From NCBI RefSeq assembly GCF_003390865.1, contig NZ_QMEJ01000002.1:62001-126000 (forward strand): a DNA stretch of 64,000 nt, written 5' to 3'. This DNA is from Tropicimonas sp. IMCC34011 (GTDB lineage: Bacteria; Pseudomonadota; Alphaproteobacteria; Rhodobacterales; Rhodobacteraceae). Below the pieces are notes generated by a model, which saw nothing but the letters and a program-made list of their open reading frames with translations, was not told the DNA's origin and did not search any database. The position numbers were made by a program, and so were the translations under genes. This document shows positions 1-7,725 of this stretch, in pieces (position 1 is the first letter of the stretch; every line of letters starts with the position of its first letter).

Positions 1-24
1 TGCCGCTAGACCCAACACACGCAT
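1..24 (-). CDS. 5' fragment of the next gene, partial
   Basis: The stop codon of the cold-shock gene shares bases with an ATG in the arrangement TGATG, and an open frame starting MRVLGLAA runs off the left edge. The hydrophobic start suits a signal peptide. In related genomes I recall a DUF192 secreted protein in this position, but eight codons cannot prove that. The overlap suggests translational coupling to the cold-shock gene. Confidence 0.35.
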
Positions 25-596
25 CACTCGTCCTCTCCCTGCTGCTCTTCCCTTGTGGCCCGTTCCCAAGCCGCGACCTCGACGGCCATCTTGCCGCGCG
101 GACCCTCGGCGGATCTCAGTCCCACCGCCTCGCCCGGCTGCAGATCGGCAAGGCCGGACCGGCGCAGCACATCCATGTGGATGAAAACATCCTCCGGGCG
201 GCCGAAGACGTTCGCGAAACCGAAGCCTTTCGCCTTGTCGAACCATTTCACGCGCGCCGGCTCGAGGGGAAGCCCCGGCTCGATCTCGACGGGCGCGCCG
301 GCACGATCCTCGCCGGTCGCCTCGGGATCGAGGTCGGCGGTGATGTCCAGAACCTCGACAGCCTGGCGGCCGCGTTCGGTCTCCTGCACGCGGATGACGA
401 CGCGGCTGCTGTCCGCGACGGAGCTCTGACCGAACATGCGCAGCACGTTGGCATGAAGCAGGATATCCGCTCCGCCCTCGTCGGCGACGACGAAGCCGAA
501 CCCCTTGCCGGGGTCGAACCATTTCACCCGGCCTTCGAGCTCAGCGCCGTCCTTGCGCGCGTCACGATCCAAGTTCTCTTTCGGCGTCTCGGCCAT
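24..596 (-). CDS. two-domain cold-shock protein
   Basis: This is a single-stranded nucleic-acid-binding protein of 190 residues with two cold-shock domains, at about residues 22-88 and 114-178. Each domain carries a KGFGF RNP1 motif (31-35 and 123-127) and an RNP2-like motif (DILLH 44-48, DVFIH 136-140). Single-domain Csp proteins are about 70 residues, so this is the doubled form common in alphaproteobacteria. I chose the ATG at 596 because the sequence upstream of it in the same frame has no domain and lies in the intergenic region. A short acidic linker rich in Asp, Glu and Pro separates the domains. The gene is downstream of pdxH on the same strand, with an unusual structured stretch between them. 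Function in RNA chaperoning or cold adaptation is inferred from the family. Confidence 0.93.
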   Translation of the reverse strand: MAETPKENLDRDARKDGAELEGRVKWFDPGKGFGFVVADEGGADILLHANVLRMFGQSSVADSSRVVIRVQETERGRQAVEVLDITADLDPEATGEDRAGAPVEIEPGLPLEPARVKWFDKAKGFGFANVFGRPEDVFIHMDVLRRSGLADLQPGEAVGLRSAEGPRGKMAVEVAAWERATREEQQGEDE

Positions 597-670
597 AAAT
601 GCGTCCGTGCCCTTTGCTTTCCTATCCGGGCGCGAAACCCTCGCGCCATCGCCCCAACGATCGGCAACAG

Positions 671-795
671 AAAAAAACAGCCCAGAAACACAGGCGGTTC
701 TTATCTGTCGCATACCTGCGTGGCGAAATCTGGGCTTGCAAGCGGACGCTAACGTCAAGCAGCGAACCATCGCTTATGGCGTAGGCATGACGTTA
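671..795 (-). ncRNA. candidate structured RNA or terminator between pdxH and the cold-shock gene
   Basis: Read on the minus strand, this stretch starts at the pdxH stop codon with a perfect 8-bp inverted repeat (TAACGTCA at 788-795 with its partner at 750-757). That repeat encloses a second hairpin, AGCGA-TGGT-TCGCT (761-774). An 8-bp dyad AGCCCAGA/TCTGGGCT follows (729-736 and 679-686), and then seven consecutive T residues (671-677). A hairpin followed by a U-tract is terminator-like, but its loop is 42 nt. It may therefore be the end of a small RNA from the pdxH 3' region, or a leader element of the cold-shock gene. A weak TTGACG -35-like hexamer lies at 753-758. Confidence 0.35.
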
Positions 796-1416
796 CGGAT
801 TGAGGCGCATGACCTCCCAGGCCGCGCCATCCTGCCCGGCATTTAATCTCCAGCGGAAACGATCGTGCAGCCGGAACGCGCCATCGGCCCAAAATTCGAT
901 CTGAACGGGCCTGATGCGGAACCCGCCCCAGAACGGCGGCCGCCCGGGATTCGTGCCCTTGGAGGCGGTGATCTCGGCGACCTTCGCCATGAGGGCGGTC
1001 CGGGACTTGAGCGGCTGGCTCTGTTCGGAGGCCCAGGCACCGAGGCGGGACTGAAGTGAGCGACTGGCGTAATAGGCATCCGCCTGCGCACCATCCTCGC
1101 GCTCGACATGGCCGCGCACGCGGATCTGGCGGCGCAGGCTCTTCCAATGCATCACGAAGGCGGCGGTCCCCGTGGCATCGATCTGCGCCGCCTTGGCGGA
1201 GCCGTAGTTGGTGTAGAACACGAAGGCGCCGTCCGTCCCCTGCCCCTCGATCTCCTTCAGAAGGACCATGCGCGCATCTGGCATGCCGTCCGCGTCCGTG
1301 GTGGCGAGCGCGATGGCGTTGGGATCATTGGGTTCGCTCTCGGTCGCCTCCTTCAGCCAGGCCCGCGCGATGGCGAAGGGGTCGTCGCCTGCAAATTTGC
1401 CGCTTCTGTCCGCCAT
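793..1416 (-). CDS. pdxH: pyridoxamine 5'-phosphate oxidase
   Basis: PdxH is the FMN-dependent oxidase that converts pyridoxine or pyridoxamine 5'-phosphate to pyridoxal 5'-phosphate, the last step of vitamin B6 synthesis and salvage. The 207 residues match the family's usual length. Visible family segments are RMVLLK (49-54), [10 protein letters not shown] (68-77), [12 protein letters not shown] (91-102), [12 protein letters not shown] (119-130) and FWGGFRIRP (162-170), which form the FMN and PLP pockets, and the chain ends in the typical RLNP. It is cytosolic. It is divergent from fabI, with about 190 bp between the two starts, and is followed by the cold-shock gene. Confidence 0.97.
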   Translation of the reverse strand: MADRSGKFAGDDPFAIARAWLKEATESEPNDPNAIALATTDADGMPDARMVLLKEIEGQGTDGAFVFYTNYGSAKAAQIDATGTAAFVMHWKSLRRQIRVRGHVEREDGAQADAYYASRSLQSRLGAWASEQSQPLKSRTALMAKVAEITASKGTNPGRPPFWGGFRIRPVQIEFWADGAFRLHDRFRWRLNAGQDGAAWEVMRLNP

Positions 1417-1610
1417 GGGGACCCGTCCTTTCGCCCAGAGAAAGCTCTTCGGCCCTCAGCTAATGCGGCAGGCGCCACTTCGCCAGCCTCCCCTGCCCCT
1501 CGCGATCCCTCGCCGAAACACCGCGGCACCGGGCAGCCGCAGTCTTGAAACCGGGCAGATGGATCGACTAAAGGGGCGGGACGTACCGACAGAGCGAGAA
1601 GGATGAGCTT

Positions 1611-2444
1611 ATGGCAGGTCTGATGGAAGGCAAGCGTGGGCTCATCATGGGCCTCGCCAACGACAAGTCCATTGCTTGGGGAATCGCGAAGGCCTGCGCC
1701 GATGCCGGCGCCGAGATCGCGCTCACCTACCAGGGCGATGCCTTCAAGAAGCGTGTCGAGCCGCTCGCCGCGCAGCTCGGCTCCACCGTGCTCGCCGATT
1801 GCGATGTGTCCGACGAGGCCTCGCTCGACGCGGCCTTCGCCAAGGTCGAAGAGGCTTGGGGCGGGATCGACTTCTACGTCCACGCCATCGGCTTTTCCGA
1901 CAAGTCGGAGCTGCGCGGGCGCTATGTCGACACCTCCCGCGAGAACTTCCGCAACTCGATGGACATCTCGGTCTATTCCTTCACCTCCTGCGTGAAGCGC
2001 GCCGAAGCCCTGATGACGAAGGGCGGGTCCTGCCTGACGCTGACCTATTACGGCGCCGAGAAGGTCATGCCGCATTACAACGTCATGGGCGTCGCCAAGG
2101 CCGCGCTCGAGGCCTCGGTGCGCTACCTCGCCGACGATCTCGGCCGGAAGGACATTCGCGTGAACGCGATTTCTGCCGGCCCGATCAAGACGCTGGCCGC
2201 CTCCGGCATCGGCGATTTCCGCTATATCCTGAAGTGGAACGAGCTGAACTCGCCCCTGCGGCGGAACGTGACGCAGGCAGATGTCGGCAAGTCCGCGCTC
2301 TACCTTCTGTCCGATCTCGGCTCCGGCGTGACCGGTGAGGTCCACCACGTCGATTGCGGCTACCACGCGATCGGCATGAAGGCGGTGGACGCGCCCGATA
2401 TCGACACCACAGGCAGCGGTGCGACCCTGCCCAAGGACGGCTGA
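1611..2444 (+). CDS. fabI: enoyl-ACP reductase (NADH), FabI
   Basis: FabI catalyses the last reduction of each fatty acid elongation cycle, trans-2-enoyl-ACP to acyl-ACP. It is a short-chain dehydrogenase of 277 residues with an N-terminal nucleotide-binding segment (GLIMGLANDKSIAWG, from residue 10). The FabI catalytic tyrosines and lysine are Y146, Y156 and K163, the same numbering as in E. coli FabI. The ATG at 1611 has a good AAGGA ribosome site about 8 bases upstream. A weak TTGAAA -35-like hexamer lies at 1545-1550. gpt follows after 12 bp, so the two are probably co-transcribed. FabI is the triclosan target in other bacteria. Confidence 0.97.
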   Translation: MAGLMEGKRGLIMGLANDKSIAWGIAKACADAGAEIALTYQGDAFKKRVEPLAAQLGSTVLADCDVSDEASLDAAFAKVEEAWGGIDFYVHAIGFSDKSELRGRYVDTSRENFRNSMDISVYSFTSCVKRAEALMTKGGSCLTLTYYGAEKVMPHYNVMGVAKAALEASVRYLADDLGRKDIRVNAISAGPIKTLAASGIGDFRYILKWNELNSPLRRNVTQADVGKSALYLLSDLGSGVTGEVHHVDCGYHAIGMKAVDAPDIDTTGSGATLPKDG

Positions 2445-2456
2445 GGAGCATCGAGG

Positions 2457-2957
2457 ATGGACCGTCTGCCGCACGAGAAGGGTTTCCACGTCTCCTGGGA
2501 CCAGATCCACCGCGATTCACGGGCGCTTGCCTGGCGGCTCGACGGGCACGGGCCGGAGAACGGCCACTGGCGCGCCGTCGTCGCGATCACCCGCGGCGGC
2601 ATGGCCCCGGCGATGATCGTCGCGCGGGAGCTCGACATCCGCACCGTCGATACGATCTCGGTGAAATCCTACGATCACCAGTCCCAGCGGGAGGCGCGGG
2701 TGCTGAAGAGCCCCGATGCCGAGCTGATGGGCGACGGGACGGGGATCCTCGTCGTCGATGACCTCGTCGACAGCGGCAAGACTTTGGAGCTCGTCCGCAA
2801 GCTCTATCCGGGCGCCCATTGCGCCACGGTCTATGCCAAGCCGAAGGGGCGCGACCAGGTCCAGACCTTCATCACCGAAGTCAGCCAGGACACCTGGATC
2901 TTCTTCCCCTGGGACATGGCGATGCAGTACGTCCCGCCCTACCGCGGCACCGACTGA
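2457..2957 (+). CDS. gpt: xanthine-guanine phosphoribosyltransferase
   Basis: This purine salvage enzyme transfers the phosphoribosyl group of PRPP to xanthine or guanine. The 166 residues match Gpt. The PRPP-binding loop [11 protein letters not shown] is at residues 99-109, and an ITRGG segment near residue 44 fits the pyrophosphate loop. The C-terminus ([16 protein letters not shown]) is typical of alphaproteobacterial Gpt. The start lies 12 bp after the fabI stop. A copy of the dispersed intergenic repeat follows the gene. Confidence 0.93.
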   Translation: MDRLPHEKGFHVSWDQIHRDSRALAWRLDGHGPENGHWRAVVAITRGGMAPAMIVARELDIRTVDTISVKSYDHQSQREARVLKSPDAELMGDGTGILVVDDLVDSGKTLELVRKLYPGAHCATVYAKPKGRDQVQTFITEVSQDTWIFFPWDMAMQYVPPYRGTD

Positions 2958-2971
2958 CTTCGGGACGGACG

Positions 2972-3024
2972 CATTTTTGCGACGCTTTCTTCGCCTCCGG
3001 CGGGGGTATTTCGGGAAAGATGAA
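2972..3024 (+). repeat. dispersed intergenic repeat, copy 1 (short form)
   Basis: After the gpt stop comes a short T-rich stretch, and then a 32-bp core at 2993-3024 that begins GCCTCCGGCGGGGG and ends AAAGATGAA. The same core occurs inverted at 31678-31709 with 28 of 32 positions identical, and in more diverged forms at 31522-31553 and 42646-42677. This copy lacks the hairpin partners seen at the 42.6 kb copy. It lies between gpt and the small convergent gene. Confidence 0.75.
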
Positions 3025-3039
3025 GCTGGCGGTCGCGCC

Positions 3040-3297
3040 TCAGGCGCGGTCGATCACGCGCAGGGTCGTTCCGTCGCGCTCCACCCTCCAGCTCTTTTCC
3101 GCGATCGGCGTTCCTGCCGCGGTCCGGTGCGCCTCGAGCGTCAGGACCCCATCCTCGATAAAGCCTCCGACCGCACCCCCGTCCGAAAACGTCGCACGGA
3201 TGGCGACGCTCTCCGGCGGCTCCGCGTCGAACGTACCGGCGGCGCCGGGATAGAGATGCGTATGGGTGAAGGACAGGTGGTATGCAGTCTCCGTCAT
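3040..3297 (-). CDS. hypothetical protein, 85 aa
   Basis: This small soluble protein reads MTETAYHLSFTHTHLYPG at its start and has no signal peptide or membrane segment. It looks like a compact beta-rich fold, with alternating hydrophobic residues across VAIRATF, GVLTLEAHR and TTLRVIDRA. I do not recognise the family. It is convergent with gpt and divergent from xth, with only 63 bp between the two starts. The start is uncertain because neither the ATG at 3297 nor the in-frame ATG at 3351 has a clear ribosome site; I chose the shorter form because the extra residues look like intergenic translation. Confidence 0.6.
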   Translation of the reverse strand: MTETAYHLSFTHTHLYPGAAGTFDAEPPESVAIRATFSDGGAVGGFIEDGVLTLEAHRTAAGTPIAEKSWRVERDGTTLRVIDRA

Positions 3298-3360
3298 GGC
3301 AGGTGAAGTAGCGTCCTGCGGTGGCTTGCCCAGCGGGGCGGGCTCGGGCATAGCGGCGTC

Positions 3361-4140
3361 ATGCGTATCGCGACCTTCAACATCAACGGCATCAAGGCGC
3401 GCATCGGCGCCCTGACCGACTGGCTCGACGAAGCCGAACCCGACGTTGCTCTCCTCCAGGAGATCAAGTCGGTGGACGAGGGCTTTCCGTCCGAAGCTTT
3501 CGAAGACCGGGGCTACAATGTCGCGGTTCACGGGCAGAAGGGCTTCAATGGGGTCGCGATCCTGTCGAAGCTACCGCTAGAGGACGTCACCCGCGGCCTC
3601 CCCGGCGATCCGGAGGACGAACAATCCCGCTGGATCGAGGCGGTTGTGGGGGGCGAGACCCCGCTGCGCGTCTGCGGCCTCTACCTTCCCAACGGCAATC
3701 CGGCGCCGGGCCCGAAATACGACTACAAGCTGGCCTGGATGGAGCGGCTGGAGGCCCGTGTGCGGACGCTTCTGGCGGATGAGGAGGCGGCCGTGATCGC
3801 GGGCGACTACAACGTCATCCCGCAGGACGAGGATGCCGCGCGGCCCGACGACTGGCGCCGTGACGCCCTTGCCCTGCCCGAAACCCGCGCCGCCTTCCGC
3901 CGGCTCCTGAACCTCGGCCTGACGGACGCGTTCCGCGCGCGCAATGCCGGGCCCGGACATTACTCCTTCTGGGACTACCAGCGCGGGTCCTGGGATCGAA
4001 ACGACGGGATTCGCATCGATCACCTGCTTCTGACGCCGCAGGCCGCGGACCGCCTCATCGGCTCCGGCATCGACAGCGCCGTGCGGGGCCGCGAGAAGCC
4101 GTCGGATCACGTCCCGGTCTGGGCGGATATCGAGGGCTGA
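3361..4140 (+). CDS. xth: exodeoxyribonuclease III (Xth/ExoA family AP endonuclease)
   Basis: This base-excision repair enzyme cleaves abasic sites in DNA and has 3'-5' exonuclease and 3' phosphatase activity in its family. The endonuclease/exonuclease/phosphatase fold is complete in 259 residues. FNINGIKAR at the N-terminus carries the Asn ligand. E34 in LLQEIKS is the metal-binding glutamate. GDYNVIP carries the Asp-x-Asn pair. The C-terminal SDHVPVWADI provides the Asp-His catalytic dyad. It ends just before a strong bidirectional terminator shared with the aldolase gene. Confidence 0.96.
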   Translation: MRIATFNINGIKARIGALTDWLDEAEPDVALLQEIKSVDEGFPSEAFEDRGYNVAVHGQKGFNGVAILSKLPLEDVTRGLPGDPEDEQSRWIEAVVGGETPLRVCGLYLPNGNPAPGPKYDYKLAWMERLEARVRTLLADEEAAVIAGDYNVIPQDEDAARPDDWRRDALALPETRAAFRRLLNLGLTDAFRARNAGPGHYSFWDYQRGSWDRNDGIRIDHLLLTPQAADRLIGSGIDSAVRGREKPSDHVPVWADIEG

Positions 4141-4178
4141 GCCGCTCGCCGGCCGGTCCGGTTCGCCTCACCCGACGA

Positions 4179-4207
4179 AAAAGACCGGCCCCACTGGCCG
4201 GTCTTTT
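4179..4207. terminator. bidirectional intrinsic terminator between xth and fba
   Basis: A perfect 12-bp stem (AAAAGACCGGCC with its complement) closes a 5-nt loop. The A-run on one side and T-run on the other let it work in both directions, ending xth on the plus strand and the aldolase gene on the minus strand. Confidence 0.92.
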
Positions 4208-4230
4208 CCTGCGGATGGATCAGGCGGCGA

Positions 4231-5160
4231 TCACGCCTTGCCCTTGTAGATGTCCACGATCTTGCCGAGCATCTCGAGCGCTTCCTCGCGGGGGCGCTGG
4301 AAGGTGTTTCGCCCGATGATCGAGCCGTTGCCGCCTCCGTCCCGGATGGCGCGCGCGTCGTCGTAGATGCCGTCCGCGCCCTTCTTCGCGCCGCCAGAGA
4401 ACACCACGATGCGGCGGCCGTCGAAGCTCGCCTGCATGCAATGCTTCACGCGGGCCGCCTGGGTTGCGATGTCGATTTCCTCGTCCTTGTAGACCGCCTT
4501 CGCTTCCTTGAGCGACAGGTGGTCCGTCGACAGCTTGATCTTGATGATATGCGCCCCGACGAGGGCGGCGATCTGGGCGGCGTAGGCGGCGATATCGATG
4601 GCGGTCTCGCCGTCCTTGTCGAGCGCCTCGCCACGGGGATAGGACCAGATCACGGTGGCGATGCCCTTGGCGGCGGCCTCCTTCCGCATCTCCACGATCT
4701 CCTCGAACATGCCGACGGCCGCGTCCGACCCTGGGTAGATCGTGAAGCCGATGGCGGAACAGCCGAGGCGAAGCGCGTCGTCCACGCTGGCCGTGACGGC
4801 CTGATCCTTGCCCGCGGTCGAGGACATCAGCGAGTTGGCGGAGTTGGCCTTGAGGATCGTCGGGATCTGGCCGGCGAAGGTATCCGCGCCGGCTTCGAGC
4901 ATCCCGAGCGGCGCCGCATAGGCGCTGAGCCCGGCATCGATCGCGAGCTTGTAGTGGTAGTGCGGGTCGTAAGCGGCCGGGTTCGGCGCGAAGGACCGTG
5001 CCGGCCCGTGCTCGAAGCCCTGGTCGACGGGGAGGATCACCATCTTTCCCGTTCCGCCGAGGCGCCCGTTCATCAGCATCTGGCAGAGGCGGGCTTTGAC
5101 GCCGGGCGTCTCGCCTTCGTAGTTCGCCAGGATGCGGCGCACGGTCTGGGTGGCTTTCAT
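4231..5160 (-). CDS. fba: class I fructose-bisphosphate aldolase (DhnA family)
   Basis: This enzyme interconverts fructose 1,6-bisphosphate with dihydroxyacetone phosphate and glyceraldehyde 3-phosphate through a Schiff base. The 309-residue chain is the archaeal/DhnA type of class I aldolase. VDQGFEHGP (45-53) is the family signature near the N-terminus, IIKIKLS (205-211) carries the likely Schiff-base lysine (K207 or K209), and VFSGGAKKG (253-261) and GNGSIIGRN (277-285) form the phosphate site. It is downstream of pgk on the same strand, with a hairpin in the 109-bp gap. With the Entner-Doudoroff genes also present, gluconeogenic use is plausible (inference). Confidence 0.93.
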   Translation of the reverse strand: MKATQTVRRILANYEGETPGVKARLCQMLMNGRLGGTGKMVILPVDQGFEHGPARSFAPNPAAYDPHYHYKLAIDAGLSAYAAPLGMLEAGADTFAGQIPTILKANSANSLMSSTAGKDQAVTASVDDALRLGCSAIGFTIYPGSDAAVGMFEEIVEMRKEAAAKGIATVIWSYPRGEALDKDGETAIDIAAYAAQIAALVGAHIIKIKLSTDHLSLKEAKAVYKDEEIDIATQAARVKHCMQASFDGRRIVVFSGGAKKGADGIYDDARAIRDGGGNGSIIGRNTFQRPREEALEMLGKIVDIYKGKA

Positions 5161-5202
5161 GGGGGTCCTCCGGGGGTGTCTTCTGACTCTGCGACAAGGG
5201 GT

Positions 5203-5230
5203 AGGGTTGCCTCAAACCCGAGACAACCCT
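5203..5230 (-). terminator. stem-loop between pgk and fba
   Basis: AGGGTTG and CAACCCT form a 7-bp stem, and after one mismatch an inner 3-bp CTC/GAG pair extends it around a 6-nt loop. No T-tract follows on the minus strand, so it may be an attenuator, an mRNA processing or stability element, or a Rho-assisted end rather than a true terminator. Confidence 0.35.
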
Positions 5231-5269
5231 GCTAGCGCAAACGCCCGCCATATAAGGAAATTGGGCGCC

Positions 5270-6448
5270 TCAGCCCCCGAGCGCGGCGACCCCCGGCAAG
5301 GTCTTGCCTTCCATCCATTCCAGGAACGCGCCGCCGGCGGTGGAGACATAGGTGAAGTCCTCCGCCACGCCGGCCTTGTTGAGCGCCGCGACCGTGTCGC
5401 CACCGCCGGCGACCGAGGTCAGCTTGCCCTCCCGCGAGCGGTCGGCGACGGCGCGAGCGGCCGCGTTCGTGGCCCTGTCGAACGGCTCGATCTCGAAGGC
5501 GCCGAGGGGACCGTTCCAGATCAGGGTGGCGCAATCGCCGAAGAGCTCCACGAGACGCTCCACCGTTTGCTCCCCGGCATCGAGGATCATCCAGCCCTCG
5601 GGGCAGTCGGCGACGTCGACGCTGCGGCTCTCGGCTCCGGCCTTGAACTCCTGCGCGATGACGATGTCGACGGGAAGGTGGATCGTGCAGCCGGCGCTTT
5701 CGGCCTTGGCGACGATCCGCCGGGCGGTCTCGGCCATGTCCCGTTCGGCGAGCGAGGAGCCGACCTCGATCCCCTGTGCGACGAGGAAGGTGTTCGCCAT
5801 GCCGCCGCCGATGACCAGGTGATCGACGCGGGAGACGAGGTTCTCGAGCAGGTCCAGCTTGGTCGAGACCTTGGCGCCCCCGACGAGAGCGGCGACGGGC
5901 CGCTTCGGATCACCGAGGGCGGCCTCGAGTGCCTTCAGCTCGGCCTCCATGAGACGGCCGGCGGCGGAGGGCATCAGGTGCGCGATGGCCTCGGTGGAGG
6001 CATGGGCGCGGTGAGCGGCGGAGAAGGCATCGTTGATGTAGACGTCTCCGAGTTCGGCCAGCTCGCTTGCGAAGCCCTTGTCGTTCTTCTCCTCACCGGG
6101 ATGGAAACGGACATTCTCAAGGAGCAGCACCTCGCCCGCCGGGAGGGCGCTCACCGCATCGGCGAAGCCGCGTGCGGCGAAGCGGACGTTGGCGCCGATC
6201 TTCTCCTCCAGCGCCGGCACGATCTGAGCCAGCGACATCTCCGGCACCTCCTTCCCCTTGGGGCGGCCGAAATGCGCCAGGAGGATCGGTTTGCCGCCCT
6301 TGTCCATCACGTCCCTTATCGTGGGCACGATGCGCTCGATGCGGGTCGCGTCCGTGACGCGGCCGTCCTCGACGGGTACGTTGATGTCCACCCGGATCAG
6401 GACGCGCTTGCCGCCGAGATCCATGTCGTCGATCGTCTTCCAGGCCAT
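5270..6448 (-). CDS. pgk: phosphoglycerate kinase
   Basis: Pgk transfers phosphate between 1,3-bisphosphoglycerate and ADP in glycolysis, gluconeogenesis and carbon fixation. The 392 residues match the bacterial enzyme. The signature [17 protein letters not shown] lies near residue 14, [10 protein letters not shown] near 55, the hinge region [13 protein letters not shown] in the C-terminal half, and the nucleotide-binding [15 protein letters not shown] near the C-terminus. It precedes the class I aldolase on the same strand and is divergent from the cyclophilin pair. No gap gene is beside it in this window. Confidence 0.97.
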   Translation of the reverse strand: MAWKTIDDMDLGGKRVLIRVDINVPVEDGRVTDATRIERIVPTIRDVMDKGGKPILLAHFGRPKGKEVPEMSLAQIVPALEEKIGANVRFAARGFADAVSALPAGEVLLLENVRFHPGEEKNDKGFASELAELGDVYINDAFSAAHRAHASTEAIAHLMPSAAGRLMEAELKALEAALGDPKRPVAALVGGAKVSTKLDLLENLVSRVDHLVIGGGMANTFLVAQGIEVGSSLAERDMAETARRIVAKAESAGCTIHLPVDIVIAQEFKAGAESRSVDVADCPEGWMILDAGEQTVERLVELFGDCATLIWNGPLGAFEIEPFDRATNAAARAVADRSREGKLTSVAGGGDTVAALNKAGVAEDFTYVSTAGGAFLEWMEGKTLPGVAALGG

Positions 6449-6604
6449 TCCGGCACGTTCTCCATCTGCTGTCGGTCACCCTACTTCTACCGCAGTCGGT
6501 TCTAGGTTCACACGGCGATTTGCGGCCACCCTGCCCCGTCCCGCCCTTTCGCCGCACCGCCAGCACCGTTAGGGTCCGCCCCGACAGCTTTAAAGGAGGG
6601 CCGC

Positions 6605-7105
6605 ATGGCCGACATCAAGGATCCCGAGAACACCGTCATCATCGAGCTGAAGGACGGCCCCGTCGTCATCGAGCTGATGCCGGACGTGGCGCCCAAGCAT
6701 TCCGAGCGCATGAAGGAGCTGGCCCGCGCCGGCGCCTATGACGGCGTCGTCTTCCACCGCGTCATAGAGGGCTTCATGGCCCAGACCGGCGACGTGAAGC
6801 ACGGCCACACCGATGGCGATCTGCGCCGCGCCGGCACCGGCGGCTCCGACAAGCCGGACCTCCCGGCGGAGTTCTCCAAGCTGCCGCATGATCGCGGCAC
6901 GCTCGGCGCCGCGCGCTCGGCCAACCCGAACAGCGCCAACAGCCAGTTCTTCATCAACTTCGGCGACAACCATTTCCTCAACGGCCAGTACACCGTCTAC
7001 GGCCGGGTCATCGAGGGGATGGAGCATGTGGACAAGATCGCCCGTGGCGAGCCGCCCGCAAGCCCCGACCGGATGATCAGCGTGAAGGTGGCCGCCGATG
7101 CGTAA
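6605..7105 (+). CDS. ppiB: cyclophilin-type peptidylprolyl isomerase, cytoplasmic
   Basis: The 166-residue cyclophilin has no signal peptide and so should act in the cytoplasm on proline peptide bonds of client proteins. The catalytic arginine is R52 within VFHRVIEGFMAQTGD, followed by the GTGGSD and SANSQFFIN motifs of the active-site barrel. The ribosome site AAAGGAGGG is strong and fixes the ATG at 6605. The gene overlaps the next, a secreted paralogue, by 8 bp, which argues for coupled translation of a cytoplasmic and a periplasmic isomerase. Confidence 0.95.
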   Translation: MADIKDPENTVIIELKDGPVVIELMPDVAPKHSERMKELARAGAYDGVVFHRVIEGFMAQTGDVKHGHTDGDLRRAGTGGSDKPDLPAEFSKLPHDRGTLGAARSANPNSANSQFFINFGDNHFLNGQYTVYGRVIEGMEHVDKIARGEPPASPDRMISVKVAADA

Positions 7106-7661
7106 GGCTCTTGCACTAACCCTGGCGCTCGCCGCCGCACCGGCCCTCGCCCAGGAAGACGGCCCCGGCCCGAACCTCGTCATCGATGTCGCCGGCGAGG
7201 CCGAGGGCACCGTGGTGATCGACCTCTTCGAGGACGCAGCACCGCAACATGTCGAGCGGATCACGACCCTCGCCGAGGACGGCGCTTATGACGGGATCGC
7301 CTTTCACCGGGTGATCGACGGCTTCATGGCGCAGACCGGCGATGTCGAGTTCGGCGGGCCGGATGCGCCCGCGGGCCGCGCCGGCACCGGCGGCTCCGAT
7401 CTGCCCGATCTTCCGGCCGAGTTCTCGGACCTGCCGTTCGAGCGCGGCACCGTCGGCATGGCCCGGTCGGCCAACCCGGATTCGGCGAACAGCCAGTTCT
7501 TCATCATGTTCGCCCCCGCGGGCCATCTCGACGGCCAGTACACGGTCGTCGGTCAGGTCATCGAGGGCATGGATGTGGTCGACCAGATCCGCAGAGGCTC
7601 CGGCGGCAATGGCGCCGTGTCGGACCCCGACCGGATGGAAAGCGTGACCGTCTCCGACTGA
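7098..7661 (+). CDS. ppiA: cyclophilin-type peptidylprolyl isomerase, periplasmic
   Basis: This 187-residue paralogue of the upstream gene has a signal peptide (MRKALALTLALAAAPALA, likely cut before Q19). The catalytic arginine is R71 in FHRVIDGFMAQTGD, and the SANSQFFIMF segment aligns with its neighbour. It should fold proteins in the periplasm. Conservation along the whole domain points to tandem duplication. A GC-rich hairpin without a T-tract lies just after its stop. Confidence 0.94.
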   Translation: MRKALALTLALAAAPALAQEDGPGPNLVIDVAGEAEGTVVIDLFEDAAPQHVERITTLAEDGAYDGIAFHRVIDGFMAQTGDVEFGGPDAPAGRAGTGGSDLPDLPAEFSDLPFERGTVGMARSANPDSANSQFFIMFAPAGHLDGQYTVVGQVIEGMDVVDQIRRGSGGNGAVSDPDRMESVTVSD

Positions 7662-7668
7662 CCCATGA

Positions 7669-7697
7669 CCCGCGGCGGGGCTTGAACCTGCCGCGGG
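7669..7697 (+). terminator. stem-loop after ppiA
   Basis: CCCGCGGC and GCCGCGGG form a perfect 8-bp stem with a 13-nt loop 8 bp after the ppiA stop. There is no T-tract. Its place between convergent genes suggests a transcript end, but it may simply stabilise the 3' end. Confidence 0.4.
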
Positions 7698-7725
7698 CTG
7701 CCACTGGACTGCCGGGACCCGGCGC

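Noticed and set aside
5132-6505. A 457-codon plus-strand frame opposite pgk
   Set aside because: Antisense to pgk, acidic and His/Gly-rich without any motif.
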